From the NCBI GenBank assembly GCA_023665755.1, contig JAMPDF010000006.1:1-64000 (forward strand): 64,000 nt of DNA, in the 5' to 3' direction. Position numbers and translations under genes: made by a program. Of the stretch, positions 1-8,665 are shown piece by piece (the stretch's first letter is position 1; each line of letters opens with the position of its first letter). The DNA comes from Prevotella sp. Lineage in GTDB: Bacteria > Bacillota_I > Bacilli_A > ML615J-28 > CAG-313. The notes under the pieces are model-generated. The model was given only the letters and a program-made list of their open reading frames with translations. It had not been told where the DNA came from and made no database searches.

Positions 1-3000
1 TAATTGTATCACTATTACACATACCGTTATTTACTGTTACTTCACTTCCAAGTGTAAAGTCTTGGTTAAGTGCTGGGTCTGCCACTAATGTATTATAAAT
101 ATCAATATCTTGATTTACTACTCTTCTTAACGCCATATTGATACTAACATGATTACTATTATTAATAAATCCTATATAGTATGTTCCTTCATCAAATAGA
201 ATATCAAATACAGGAGACCTATTTGTAGTTGTTATATAATCTTCCAATTTTACTACATTATAATAGTGGCTATCCCCTGGTTCAGATCCTGGTTCTTTTA
301 TTTTTTGGAATACTAATACTTTTATGTTTTGAGTAATTGTTCCATTTGTAATCACATCTAGTTGTATTTTGGATCTATGGCTAATCATTATTTCTTCAAA
401 ATTACTAAATGACGAATTTACTTCAAATAGGACATCAAAGCAAATATTTGAAAGTGAAGTTGTATAATCTAGATTATTCGTTTCTACTTTTTCAATCTTT
501 AAAGTTACAGATGAATAATTGCTTATAGGTAATGATACATCTATATAATAATATCCTTTTGTTGGTAGATATACAGACATTACATTTTCACATTCTTGTG
601 ATGTTGCATAAATTGTTTCTTCTGGGTTATTATATCTATCTAGTAAATGAGTTCTATTAGAATCTGTGTACATTTTTATTGTATTAACTGGGTAAGTAAT
701 ATTTCCTGCATTTAATGTTATTTTATATAAGCCTTCACCCTGATTATTTAAATAACAGAATTGACCATGTTTCGTATTAGTAGTTGTATTATGAAGGTTT
801 GATAATATATTTGTATTATTGTTATAACTTACTTGTATAAAATTATTAGGCCATCTAAATGAAAAATCTACATTGATGAATCCACTTGATGTAGAATTTG
901 TATACTCAAATAAAACATAATATATTCCAAGATTTAAGTACTCATCAAGCATATTGGTATTTTCATTTACATATATCATATTTTCGTTATATAGTTTGAT
1001 TCTAACATCACTATTTGAGATAACACTAATTCTATATGATTTGACACAATCAACGTTAATTTTATAGCATTGATTTAAACCTTGTTGTAAATTAATATTG
1101 GTCGAACCAGAGGTTTCACAATCTATATGAATTTCTTCAAACATACCTACTGAGGTTATTTTGTTTCTATAACTAGACCAATATTCTTTATTTTTATACT
1201 CAATTAATCTATTGAGTGGAACAGTTATTTCTAAATTACTATCACAACCTGTAAAGACGTTTTGTCCTAGATTTGTAATTGGTGATGTTTCTTTTAACAC
1301 ACGAACATAACTCAAGGAATTACAATTTCTAAAGGCTTCATCATCGATATACTGAAGACTTGTAGGTAGCATAATACTAGAAAGATTTATACATCCTTTG
1401 AATGCGGATGTTCCTATGGCGTATAAATTATTTGATAACGTTATATTTGAAAGACTTGTACAGTTCTCAAAAGCATTAGAATCAATATTTGTGACAGTAT
1501 TTGGTATTGTTATATTAACTAAACTAGCACATCCCTTAAACACTGCGTTCCCAATACTATTTATATTACTTGATAAAGTGACACTTTGCAAATATATACA
1601 ATTTTCAAAGGCACCAGAATCTATATATTCTACACTATTTGGGATAATTATTCCTTGTAAATTTCTACAGTTTTTGAAAGATTCTGATCCTATTCCTTTT
1701 ACTTCTATACCATTTATATTACTAGGAATTGTAATTTCTCCAATTAAATCATATTTTGAATCGGTAATAGTATTTCCAGAAAGGACAAATAAATCATCTA
1801 ATTTTCTATGACCACATTCTTCACATCTTATTTCTATTTTTTTATTATTAATTATATTATTAATTACAATATTATAATTATGATTATGATTAATATCTAT
1901 AGATAAATAACTATAATACCAACTAGAATTTGTCCAAATATTTGTCTTCCATCCTAAACCACTTGCATCCCATCCCATATGTACTATATATCCTAAATAA
2001 GAATTATTGTTTCCACTAGATGCGTACGGAGCTAAAGTTTGATAACCATATGCAATTACAGAATGATTAAATGCTCTTTGACTACTAGTTGGAGTTGTAT
2101 ATGGCGTTCCATTCAAACTTTCTTCAGTAGAAATTACTACTGGTTTTCCTTCATCGATTTTACTAGTTATTTTGGCAGAGTCAATAGTTTGAACTGAACC
2201 CCAATCAAATGGTAGAATCGTTTCCATTTCACATTCAATATCGTAATCAATTCCACGATTATCTAAATAGTCTTTAAGTCCTTCTTGTGCATCAGTCAAA
2301 AAACCTGTTATCTGCTGAGAAAATAAAAAATCATGGAATGCTTGATTTGAACCAATTATTTCACTTACTATTGTATTTGGATTACCACAAACATTAGGAT
2401 TATTATCTGGTGTAGTATAATTGCTTCTATCAAATATATTACTTGAACCATTATTCCAATCACCAAATAAATGTTCTGGAGCAATAATTCTTCTATCATT
2501 ATAATAGTTATTATAACTCAACAATAATTGGATTGCTACTGTTGTACAAGATGTACCATTATTAGAACCATGTCGTGGTGCTTGATAAGGCGTCATAAAA
2601 TATTCTACATTATCTATATATGTTGCACCTCCAGTAGGTCTAATCCAATTATTTTCATCAAGCGGCGGAGATGAAGGAGACGATACAGTATTAGTTGTTT
2701 CATAATTACATATATTAATTGCATAATTCGATGAAATTTTTTCTTTTGCTGTTGAACCATCTATTTCTAAATTTGTTTTCTTTGTAGTATTAAATAGTGA
2801 TCTTGAAAATGATGATACTTGTTCAATATAGTCTGTTGAAAAAGAAAACTCCTCATTAGTTAATATATTTTTAAAACTATTATTAATTTTCACAAAATAT
2901 TTATAAGGCCCGCCATAATATTTTTGTTCACTAATAGAATCATATGGAAAAGATCCAGTATTTGTATATTCTAAAATTTCTAATGTTTCCTCTGAAAAAA

Positions 3001-3226
3001 TAGCATATCCAGTTTGATCGATAAAATCAACATAAATATAATCTGGTGATCCATCCAAGTTATACAAATATCCTAAATCATCAATGTTTTGAAAATTTTC
3101 TATGTTTACTTTATAATTTTTTACTTCTGATGCACCTACTTTATTATTACTAATGAAAGGTAATAATAAAAAGAAAGTTATTGTTATAAACAAAATACAC
3201 TTTATAGTCTTTTTAATTATATTCAT
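1..3226 (-). CDS. Secreted papain-like cysteine peptidase / BspA-type LRR surface protein (partial, C-terminus beyond window)
   Basis: Open frame of at least 1075 codons running off the left edge. The start at 3226 has a good ribosome site (AAGGAGA, revcomp). Residues 1-32 form a signal peptide. Residues about 205-440 look like a papain/C39-like peptidase: Cys in NGTSCTTVAIQ (C227) and His in FNHSVIAYGY (H388) are the likely catalytic pair. A CxxC pair (CEEC, about 468-471) precedes about five LRR_5/BspA repeats (about 480-660; pattern SIGxxAFxxCxSLxxITIP). The remainder is beta-rich and unassigned. It lies 27 bp downstream of the small lipoprotein at 3742 and probably shares its promoter. 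BspA proteins are surface adhesins; the peptidase assignment rests on motif and context only. A C-terminal anchor, if any, is outside the window. Confidence 0.8.
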   Translation of the reverse strand, partial: MNIIKKTIKCILFITITFFLLLPFISNNKVGASEVKNYKVNIENFQNIDDLGYLYNLDGSPDYIYVDFIDQTGYAIFSEETLEILEYTNTGSFPYDSISEQKYYGGPYKYFVKINNSFKNILTNEEFSFSTDYIEQVSSFSRSLFNTTKKTNLEIDGSTAKEKISSNYAINICNYETTNTVSSPSSPPLDENNWIRPTGGATYIDNVEYFMTPYQAPRHGSNNGTSCTTVAIQLLLSYNNYYNDRRIIAPEHLFGDWNNGSSNIFDRSNYTTPDNNPNVCGNPNTIVSEIIGSNQAFHDFLFSQQITGFLTDAQEGLKDYLDNRGIDYDIECEMETILPFDWGSVQTIDSAKITSKIDEGKPVVISTEESLNGTPYTTPTSSQRAFNHSVIAYGYQTLAPYASSGNNNSYLGYIVHMGWDASGLGWKTNIWTNSSWYYSYLSIDINHNHNYNIVINNIINNKKIEIRCEECGHRKLDDLFVLSGNTITDSKYDLIGEITIPSNINGIEVKGIGSESFKNCRNLQGIIIPNSVEYIDSGAFENCIYLQSVTLSSNINSIGNAVFKGCASLVNITIPNTVTNIDSNAFENCTSLSNITLSNNLYAIGTSAFKGCINLSSIMLPTSLQYIDDEAFRNCNSLSYVRVLKETSPITNLGQNVFTGCDSNLEITVPLNRLIEYKNKEYWSSYRNKITSVGMFEEIHIDCETSGSTNINLQQGLNQCYKINVDCVKSYRISVISNSDVRIKLYNENMIYVNENTNMLDEYLNLGIYYVLFEYTNSTSSGFINVDFSFRWPNNFIQVSYNNNTNILSNLHNTTTNTKHGQFCYLNNQGEGLYKITLNAGNITYPVNTIKMYTDSNRTHLLDRYNNPEETIYATSQECENVMSVYLPTKGYYYIDVSLPISNYSSVTLKIEKVETNNLDYTTSLSNICFDVLFEVNSSFSNFEEIMISHRSKIQLDVITNGTITQNIKVLVFQKIKEPGSEPGDSHYYNVVKLEDYITTTNRSPVFDILFDEGTYYIGFINNSNHVSINMALRRVVNQDIDIYNTLVADPALNQDFTLGSEVTVNNGMCNSDTI

Positions 3227-3253
3227 TTTTTCTCCTTAAATGATTTTTTTGAT

Positions 3254-3742
3254 TTAAGCTATAAAAACAAAGTCTACGTCATCAACATTTAATAAATCTA
3301 ATTTTACAATTAACCACTTTGTATTAGGCATAGATGCATTAGGAGGATTAATTCCATTTGTTTTTTTAGTACTATATTCAATTATTAATTTTTTTTCACT
3401 AAGTTTTATATTTTTTAATTCATACTCACTATTTGATGCAGTTGTAAATGCATGCATTACAATCATTTCTTTATTAAGATTTATATTTTCAAATTTTTTA
3501 AAAATATTATTAAAGTTAGTTTCATTATTGATAATTATCCTACGTTCTTTAGGATATTTATCATCATCTATATAATATCCATCATTTAAATATGCACCAA
3601 AAGTTTTGTTATTCCTTAAAAAATCCTCATTAAATTCATAGTTATCAATGACTATTTCTGCATTGTATAAATTTTTATCTGAACATCCTGTTATCATAAA
3701 AATACCGAAAATTATAAAACATATTATTAATAGTCTATTCAT
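3254..3742 (-). CDS. Small hypothetical lipoprotein
   Basis: 162 residues beginning with a lipoprotein signal peptide whose lipobox is MITGC (Cys20), so it should be lipid-anchored on the outer face of the membrane. The mature part is polar and Asn/Lys-rich, and I recognise no family. Ribosome site AGGAGTGATATGA lies in front of the ATG at 3742. It is the first gene after a roughly 330-nt structured leader and is followed after 27 bp by the papain-like/LRR gene, so the two probably form one transcript and may work together at the surface (inference). Confidence 0.65.
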   Translation of the reverse strand: MNRLLIICFIIFGIFMITGCSDKNLYNAEIVIDNYEFNEDFLRNNKTFGAYLNDGYYIDDDKYPKERRIIINNETNFNNIFKKFENINLNKEMIVMHAFTTASNSEYELKNIKLSEKKLIIEYSTKKTNGINPPNASMPNTKWLIVKLDLLNVDDVDFVFIA

Positions 3743-3844
3743 TTCATATCACTCCTTTCTTTAAAATAAATAACTATAACAAAGGAATACTTTCCAAGAT
3801 AATCACCCTATTTAGTAAATAAATTTTAGCCATGTGTAACAATC

Positions 3845-3945
3845 GAGTAGACAATAAATTGTCTACTCTTTCTCCTTTCATTTTATCTCGCATTAGCGAT
3901 AAAACCAGTGTTTTCTGCTTAAAGGAGGAGTATACCCTCCGCTAA
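3845..3945 (-). other. Structured 5' leader elements of the 3742 operon
   Basis: In the leader RNA (minus strand) several inverted repeats lie close together. GGAGG/CCTCC arms pair at 3924-3928 and 3936-3940. An outer GCTAA/TTAGC pair (3941-3945 with 3893-3897) competes with a hairpin at 3882-3903 (TTTATC-t-CGC, loop ATTA, GCG-ATAAA). A perfect 11-bp palindrome lies at 3845-3868 (GAGTAGACAAT arms). Mutually exclusive helices suggest a regulatory RNA, but I match it to no known riboswitch class. Confidence 0.45.
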
Positions 3946-3965
3946 CATTATATTCAAATTTTTGG

Positions 3966-3992
3966 CAAAAAGCTCCCCTTTTCTAGGAGAGC
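3966..3992 (-). terminator. Leader attenuator / sRNA terminator
   Basis: On the minus strand, arms GCTCTCC and GGGGAGC (3986-3992 and 3972-3978) with a 7-nt loop are followed by five U (3967-3971). It lies about 80-100 nt after the promoter at 4076-4104 and 220 nt before the first gene, so it would either end a small RNA or attenuate the operon. Confidence 0.6.
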
Positions 3993-4075
3993 AAGTTTTC
4001 GTTTTGATGTATTTATTTCTCAATTGTTTATAATTTTTACATATCCTAAAAACAACTATTTATTTTTGCAACTAT

Positions 4076-4113
4076 AGTATACCATAATTTGGCAATAAAT
4101 GCAAACGCTTTTA
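4076..4113 (-). promoter_or_regulatory. Promoter with overlapping cre-like operator
   Basis: On the minus strand, TTGCAT (4099-4104) and TATACT (4076-4081) are separated by 17 bp, a good sigma-A promoter for the 3742 operon. The cre-like sequence TGCAAACGCTTTTA (4100-4113) overlaps the -35 box. Repression by a CcpA/LacI-type protein is inferred from resemblance to the cre consensus. Confidence 0.6.
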
Positions 4114-4445
4114 TAATTAATTGAAAATATATTCATACACCATTAATAGTCTTAACCCTTTGCAAAATTAAAAAAGACTGCAAGTATTACCTCACAATCA
4201 AATAGTCTAAAATTTAATCCACACCATCTTTAATTTTGTAGTATTGGTTTTGTTTTTCTATTATTTAGTAAAGAACTGACATGGCTCTAAAATCAGTTCA
4301 CGTTTGGCAAACCTCTTCTATTTCCTTGAGATATATCTAATTATTTTCCACCATTATCTTTTATAAGTTCACTCCCCCTAAAACAATAGTTCGAATCCGT
4401 GATGATTATCACCTAACTGTTGATACAGAATACTGATAAATGCAT
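4114..4445. other. Intergenic stretch without a recognisable gene
   Basis: No coding frame of useful length and no full RNA gene were seen. It contains an inverted repeat GAACTGA/TCAGTTC (4273-4279, 4293-4299) and an isolated tRNA T-arm-like string (AGTTCGAATCCG, around 4388-4399) without the rest of a tRNA. Both may be chance or decayed sequence. Confidence 0.5.
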
Positions 4446-4511
4446 AAAAAAGAGGATATTCTAAACTATTTTGGTTAAAATACCCTATAAAATTAAAAAT
4501 TAGCCCTCTTT
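4446..4511 (-). terminator. Possible terminator of the tRNA operon
   Basis: On the minus strand, arms AAAGAGG (4505-4511) and CCTCTTT (4449-4455) bracket a long AU-rich loop with further internal pairing and are followed by a U run. The long loop makes this weaker than the other terminators in the window. Confidence 0.4.
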
Positions 4512-4538
4512 ATTAGAAGACTTATAGATTTCTTAAAA

Positions 4539-4612
4539 TGGAGCAGGTGATGGGAATCGAACCCACGTAGTCAGCTTGGAAGGCTGAAGTTCTGCCGTTG
4601 AACTACACCTGC
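4539..4612 (-). tRNA. tRNA-Gly (UCC)
   Basis: Cloverleaf on the minus strand: acceptor GCAGGTG/CACCTGC, anticodon stem TCAGC/GCTGA with loop CTTCCAA (anticodon TCC), T-arm GGGTTCGATTCCC and encoded CCA at 4539-4541. It is the last gene of the five-tRNA operon. Confidence 0.96.
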
Positions 4613-4618
4613 GTAAAA

Positions 4619-4695
4619 TGGTCGGGACTGCAGGATTCGAACCTGTGACCCTCTGGTCCCAAACCAGATGCTCTACCAAGCTGAGCTAAGTCCCG
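4619..4695 (-). tRNA. tRNA-Pro (UGG)
   Basis: Acceptor CGGGACT/AGTCCCG, anticodon stem TCTGG/CCAGA with loop TTTGGGA (anticodon TGG), T-loop GGTTCGAATCC and encoded CCA. Fourth gene of the tRNA operon. Confidence 0.96.
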
Positions 4696-4741
4696 CAAGT
4701 ATTAATATTATAACACTTTTTATAAATATTGTCAAGTAAAA

Positions 4742-4818
4742 TGGCGCGCCTGGCAGGATTCGAACCCACAACCCCTTGATCCGTAGTCAAGTATTCTATC
4801 CAATTGAACTACAGGCGC
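4742..4818 (-). tRNA. tRNA-Arg (ACG)
   Basis: Acceptor GCGCCTG/CAGGCGC, anticodon stem CTTGA/TCAAG with loop CTACGGA (anticodon ACG; A34 is normally deaminated to inosine by TadA), and encoded CCA. Third gene of the tRNA operon. Confidence 0.96.
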
Positions 4819-4834
4819 ATATACAACTGATAAA

Positions 4835-4910
4835 TGGCGGTTCCAACGGGACTTGAACCCGCGATCTCCAGTGTGACAGACTGGCATGTTAACCACTACA
4901 CCATGGAACC
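4835..4910 (-). tRNA. tRNA-Asp (GUC)
   Basis: Acceptor GGTTCCA/TGGAACC, anticodon stem CCAGT/ACTGG with loop CTGTCAC (anticodon GTC), T-loop GGTTCAAGTCC and encoded CCA. Second gene of the tRNA operon. Confidence 0.96.
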
Positions 4911-4912
4911 AT

Positions 4913-4995
4913 TGGTGCGGGCGACAGGAATCGAACCTGCACTCGTGAGAACTAGATCCTAAGTCTAGCGCGTCTGCCAGTTCCGCCACGCCCGC
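4913..4995 (-). tRNA. tRNA-Leu (UAG)
   Basis: Acceptor GCGGGCG/CGCCCGC, anticodon stem CTAGA/TCTAG with loop CTTAGGA (anticodon TAG), a long class II variable arm, T-loop GGTTCGATTCC and encoded CCA. First gene of the tRNA operon. Confidence 0.96.
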
Positions 4996-5013
4996 AATTA
5001 ACAATGCCTTAAT

Positions 5014-5042
5014 ATTATAGCACATTCTATCTAAGCGTGCAA
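5014..5042 (-). promoter_or_regulatory. Promoter of the tRNA operon
   Basis: TTGCAC (5037-5042), a 17-bp spacer and TATAAT (5014-5019) with an extended -10 (TGC) sit directly upstream of tRNA-Leu. This is a near-consensus sigma-A promoter. Confidence 0.85.
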
Positions 5043-5066
5043 ATTATTTACTCATTTTTTTAAATT

Positions 5067-5091
5067 AAAAATAAGGGAAAACCCTTATTTT
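5067..5091 (-). terminator. Terminator after the DUF2188-like gene
   Basis: Perfect hairpin, arms AAAATAAGGG and CCCTTATTTT around an A/T tetraloop, T-rich on exit. The stop codon of the 5267 gene lies inside the stem. Confidence 0.8.
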
Positions 5092-5267
5092 GTTTTTGGA
5101 GTATGTTCTACACAAAGTTCACATCCGCATTCTGCCGCAATTTTCTTACCTGCACATACACATGCTTCTTCTGTAGCATAGTGTTCTTCTAAAACTTGGC
5201 CATTTTGGTCTTTGATTTCCCAATTATTTTGTTCTTTACAAGGTCTACAAGTTACTGTTTTTTTCAT
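5085..5267 (-). CDS. DUF2188-like small protein, cysteine-rich
   Basis: 60 residues. The pattern WEIKDQNGQVLEEHYATEEA...A...AAECGCEL fits the DUF2188 fold (short beta hairpin, helix, strand); function unknown in that family. Unlike the usual member it has seven cysteines, including CRPC, CVC and CGCELC, which could bind a metal or form disulfides (inference). A ribosome site (GAGGTG) precedes the ATG at 5267. It stands alone with its own terminator between the tRNA promoter and the phosphodiester glycosidase gene. Confidence 0.7.
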   Translation of the reverse strand: MKKTVTCRPCKEQNNWEIKDQNGQVLEEHYATEEACVCAGKKIAAECGCELCVEHTPKTK

Positions 5268-5347
5268 AATTTCACCTCAACTTTCATAATATTATTATTT
5301 CACTATTTTTATTTTTTAACATTACCACATTCTAGTTTTTTATTTTT

Positions 5348-5381
5348 AAAAAAGCAACACAAAATATTGTGTTACTTTTTT
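5348..5381 (-). terminator. Terminator after the NAGPA-family gene
   Basis: Strong hairpin, arms AAAAAGTAACACAA and TTGTGTTGCTTTTTT, ending in a U run just after the 7891 gene. Confidence 0.85.
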
Positions 5382-5383
5382 GA

Positions 5384-7891
5384 TTATCTTTGTTTTTTCA
5401 GTTTAAGCATACTCATTGCAATAAAAGCCAAATTGACCATTAGAATGAAATATATCCATCCACTAGACTGACACCCTTTTAAACGAATCGATTGAAACGA
5501 AGTACAAGTTTCTTGATAAATCGTATCTATTTCTGTCTTTGATTGAGCATGTTGAATAGATTGTTTCGCCTGGTCAAAAATTTCATCTATTCTTTTTTGA
5601 TTTTTCTTTGTATAAGACTTGCCCAAAAGCCATTCGCCTAAATCCAATATCGTTTTGGTCTTATATTGGGTTATTTCATCTTGAAAGATATACTCTTCAA
5701 TTTGAGTTAAAGCATTATTGTAAATCGTATCTATTGCTTCTTTTGAAAAAGCTTCTTCTAAATCAATAACGACTTGGTCAATAATCTCTTGAACACCCAA
5801 AATAGTATGATCTTTTTCTAACAAATGATTCATTTTTTCTTCTTTATATTGCATGATCATTTGTTTTGTACTGAGTTGATTGATTTGTTCATGTGTATAT
5901 TGAATTTTTTCCACAATAGTTTCAAAATTTTCTCTTTGATCGATTTGGTCATTGACTTCTTTAATGTAATTTTTTATTTTTGTTTGCTCTGCTTCATAAT
6001 ATTGTTCAAATTGTATATCCTTAGGGTACCATGTACACTTTTGGATAATTTGTGTTTTATCAGAAGGTGTAGAAAGCACTTTATAATCAATGGTAAGCAA
6101 AATTTCTAGTTGATTGAATTGATCAAGTGGATACACTATCCTTTGATTTTCATATTCGTATAAGAAACTAAAAATGGCTCCACACTCATAACTAGCCAGA
6201 TAAATGGCTTGGTGGATATCTTGAATATCAATATCTATATATACTTGTTGATTACATATATCAAAAGTTGCTCTTTGAATAACTGGTTTTGGTTTTCCAG
6301 TTGTAAAAGTTTGAATTCTACCTATTTTATGCTCTGTAACACCTTTATATTCAATATCATATTGATATCGTAATTCATAGGTTGTATCTGGATTAAGATG
6401 AGTAAAATCTGTAGTAAATCCAGACGCATCAAATGTAACTTGCTTTATTTCTTCACCAATTTGAATCTCCAAATTTTTAATATCCAAATCTTTGGATATA
6501 GCTGGGCTAGATACACAAACGGAAGTATCACGATATTGTGAAAGTTGTACCTCTAATTCTGGAGCAACAACCAAAAGCACATTCGATACAGCACGCTCAT
6601 TACCATCAGATGGTGTATTCATGATTACAAATTCACCTTGTTCATTCCGTATACCAAAAGTTGAAGAGCCTCCCCCATCAATATTTACACCTTCATAACA
6701 CCCATAGTGAGCCAATAATACGCCTTGTTCATCTTGAGTCATTCCTGACATTCCTTTATTTTTTTGTCTTCCATCGATGACAAAAAACATCATAGTACCA
6801 TCTTCTTTTACACCGATACATGTACGAGGATGTCTATCATACCGCATGCCATCTGAATTGTTTTCAGATATGATACCATTTTCCATAAGTGTCGATCCTA
6901 CACCTATAATTTGATCACAGTCCTCAAGTTTCCCAATCACTTGTTTTTGTACGCGAATCGTTGTACCTATACCTAATTTATCCTCAATATTTTGGTTTGT
7001 GGTCACAATAGCAAATTGCCCAAATGAAAGTATTACTTCTTCATTATTCCTTTTAGAGATGCTACCCTTGGCATATAATTCAGGCTCATCTGTAGGCAAG
7101 CATCTAATAGGTCTTTCTACAATATATGAAGTATCTGCTGGAACACTGACTTTTGTTTCTGTATATTGAGTGGGAAATGCTTCTCCAGGTACATATACAT
7201 TACTTCGATAAGTATAATATACAGCTAATTCATTGTCTACAGGTAGCTCATTAACTTTATCTACAGGAAAAGTAGCTACCACCTCTCCTTTTTCATCATA
7301 TATAGTTAAAACATGATAACTAGTAAATTTTAAATTCTCATCAATGATAAAAGGGGTACTGCTACCATCATTTTTATATCCCACACTTTTTGACTCTACT
7401 GCCCTCAGCAATTCCTCATCAGATAACGTAGTACCAGTAGTATGATATGGTAGTGCTGGATCGTGGGCCTTCCAATCATAAAAATCTCCATTTACGCCTG
7501 CTAACACAACCCATCCAGGGTGATCTGCTTCATAGCGTTGAACAAATTTGGATAGTGTTTGGCGATTCCAGCCTTGTGAATTAGGATAGGTATAATTGAT
7601 GATTCTTACATTTTGTTGACTAGGAACACTGAGTATATTGATGATTTGATGACTCAGTTCATTAGCACTTGTATCATTATTGCAACGATTGGTACTAGAT
7701 AAACCGTTTACTTTGATGTGCTCCACACCATACCCCAAATGGCTCGTTACTAGACGTTCTTCTTCTTGATAAACAGCATAATCACTTGTTGTCTTTTCAT
7801 TTGCTGCATCAAAAATGATAATATGAGTACAAATTACGCCATATAAAAGCACTCCTAAAACAAAAAGCATTAAATGATTTCTTCGATTCAT
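5384..7891 (-). CDS. Membrane-anchored phosphodiester glycosidase (NAGPA domain) protein
   Basis: 835 residues. An N-terminal signal/anchor (about 8-28) is followed at about 120-470 by an NAGPA/DUF2233 domain recognised by VLAGVNGDFYDW, MFFVIDGRQ, GVNIDGGGSSTF and NERAVSNVLLVV, the conserved glycine/aspartate core of the family. NAGPA enzymes remove phosphodiester-linked sugars; bacterial members act on cell-surface glycans such as teichoic acid modifications, so the substrate here is open. Residues about 650-800 are charged and helical, and the chain ends with a hydrophobic segment (about 808-828) and a KLKKQR tail, so it is probably anchored at both ends. It follows efp but has its own extended -10 (TGATATAAT near 7920) and is bounded by terminators. 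Confidence 0.85.
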   Translation of the reverse strand: MNRRNHLMLFVLGVLLYGVICTHIIIFDAANEKTTSDYAVYQEEERLVTSHLGYGVEHIKVNGLSSTNRCNNDTSANELSHQIINILSVPSQQNVRIINYTYPNSQGWNRQTLSKFVQRYEADHPGWVVLAGVNGDFYDWKAHDPALPYHTTGTTLSDEELLRAVESKSVGYKNDGSSTPFIIDENLKFTSYHVLTIYDEKGEVVATFPVDKVNELPVDNELAVYYTYRSNVYVPGEAFPTQYTETKVSVPADTSYIVERPIRCLPTDEPELYAKGSISKRNNEEVILSFGQFAIVTTNQNIEDKLGIGTTIRVQKQVIGKLEDCDQIIGVGSTLMENGIISENNSDGMRYDRHPRTCIGVKEDGTMMFFVIDGRQKNKGMSGMTQDEQGVLLAHYGCYEGVNIDGGGSSTFGIRNEQGEFVIMNTPSDGNERAVSNVLLVVAPELEVQLSQYRDTSVCVSSPAISKDLDIKNLEIQIGEEIKQVTFDASGFTTDFTHLNPDTTYELRYQYDIEYKGVTEHKIGRIQTFTTGKPKPVIQRATFDICNQQVYIDIDIQDIHQAIYLASYECGAIFSFLYEYENQRIVYPLDQFNQLEILLTIDYKVLSTPSDKTQIIQKCTWYPKDIQFEQYYEAEQTKIKNYIKEVNDQIDQRENFETIVEKIQYTHEQINQLSTKQMIMQYKEEKMNHLLEKDHTILGVQEIIDQVVIDLEEAFSKEAIDTIYNNALTQIEEYIFQDEITQYKTKTILDLGEWLLGKSYTKKNQKRIDEIFDQAKQSIQHAQSKTEIDTIYQETCTSFQSIRLKGCQSSGWIYFILMVNLAFIAMSMLKLKKQR

Positions 7892-7928
7892 GATTCATTT
7901 CTCCTTTTCTTTTCTATATTATATCATG

Positions 7929-7963
7929 AAAAAAAGCAAAACCAAAAAGGCTTTGCTTTTTCT
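7929..7963 (-). terminator. Terminator after efp
   Basis: Hairpin AAAAAGCAAAGCC / GGTTTTGCTTTTTTT on the minus strand directly after the efp stop codon. Confidence 0.85.
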
Positions 7964-7968
7964 TTCTC

Positions 7969-8526
7969 TTATCCTCTAGAATTGTATTTACCATCCCAAG
8001 TAGAAACGATAATTCGATCTCCTTGTTCAATAAACATAGGTACTTTTACGACCAATCCCGTTTCCACTGTTACTTCTTTTAGCGCATTGGTTGCGGTATT
8101 TCCAGCAACAGCAGGTGAGGCCTCTGTTACTTCTAAAGAAACTTTTTCTGGTAAATTTACACCCAAAATTTCATCTCCATAAAAAACAATTTCAATACTC
8201 ATACCTTCAAGTAAAAATTTTGCCTCCCACTCTAAACGCTCTGCAGGAATTTCTACTTGATCATATGTTTCCATATCCATAAAGCAGTAATCAGCACCAC
8301 CATATAGATATTGCATTTTCTTCTTTTCAATCATGGCTTGCTCTAATTTTTCACCAGCATTAAAAGAATATTCGGTTGTCGTGCCTGTTCTTAAATTACG
8401 TAATTTAGTACGAACGAAAGCTTGTCCCTTACCTGGTTTTACATGTTGAAAATCAACAATAGTAAAAATTTGATTGTTGTAAAGGATGGTCATGCCAGTT
8501 TTAAAATCGGCTGTAGTAATAGACAT
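7969..8526 (-). CDS. efp: Translation elongation factor P
   Basis: 185 residues, the normal EF-P length, with an N-terminal KOW-like domain (about 1-64) and two OB domains (about 67-128 and 130-185). The loop KPGKGQAF carries the lysine (K33 here) that is post-translationally modified in many bacteria; no EF-P modification gene lies nearby. EF-P binds ribosomes stalled at polyproline and promotes peptide bond formation. The start at 8526 follows GAGGAGG. It has its own promoter facing away from ispH and its own terminator, so it is a single-gene unit. Confidence 0.97.
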   Translation of the reverse strand: MSITTADFKTGMTILYNNQIFTIVDFQHVKPGKGQAFVRTKLRNLRTGTTTEYSFNAGEKLEQAMIEKKKMQYLYGGADYCFMDMETYDQVEIPAERLEWEAKFLLEGMSIEIVFYGDEILGVNLPEKVSLEVTEASPAVAGNTATNALKEVTVETGLVVKVPMFIEQGDRIIVSTWDGKYNSRG

Positions 8527-8567
8527 ATTTTCCTCCTCATATCATTTGTTCGATTTTTTACTTTTTT

Positions 8568-8596
8568 ATTATATCAAAAAGGAAAGCATTTTTCAA
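8568..8596 (-). promoter_or_regulatory. Promoter of efp
   Basis: TTGAAA (8591-8596), 17-bp spacer, TATAAT (8568-8573) with extended TGA before the -10, 42 bp upstream of the efp start. Confidence 0.75.
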
Positions 8597-8612
8597 TTGA
8601 TTAACTAATGAT

Positions 8613-8641
8613 TTGCATATTTTTTGTTTTTTGACTATAAT
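8613..8641 (+). promoter_or_regulatory. Promoter of ispH
   Basis: TTGCAT (8613-8618), 17-bp spacer, TATAAT (8636-8641), 24 bp before the ispH start and divergent from the efp promoter. Confidence 0.8.
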
Positions 8642-8665
8642 GGTTTTATGAATTGAGGTGGATGC

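Noticed and set aside
1398..1811. 137-residue plus-strand frame
   Set aside because: Antisense to the LRR repeats; the periodic minus-strand gene explains it.
4270..4320. Sequence like the start of a type II CRISPR repeat (minus strand, TTTTAGAGCCATG)
   Set aside because: Single copy, no second repeat, no spacer spacing and no cas gene; likely chance in AT-rich DNA.
4388..4399. T-arm-like string on the plus strand as a remnant tRNA or attachment site
   Set aside because: No acceptor or anticodon stem fits around it and no mobile element borders are seen.
4732..5025. 97-residue reading frame on the minus strand
   Set aside because: It runs through tRNA-Arg, tRNA-Asp and tRNA-Leu; the peptide is the usual by-product of tRNA sequence.
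5196..8604. Several plus-strand frames opposite the DUF2188, NAGPA and efp genes
   Set aside because: All lie opposite well-supported minus-strand genes, lack ribosome sites and have no recognisable domain.
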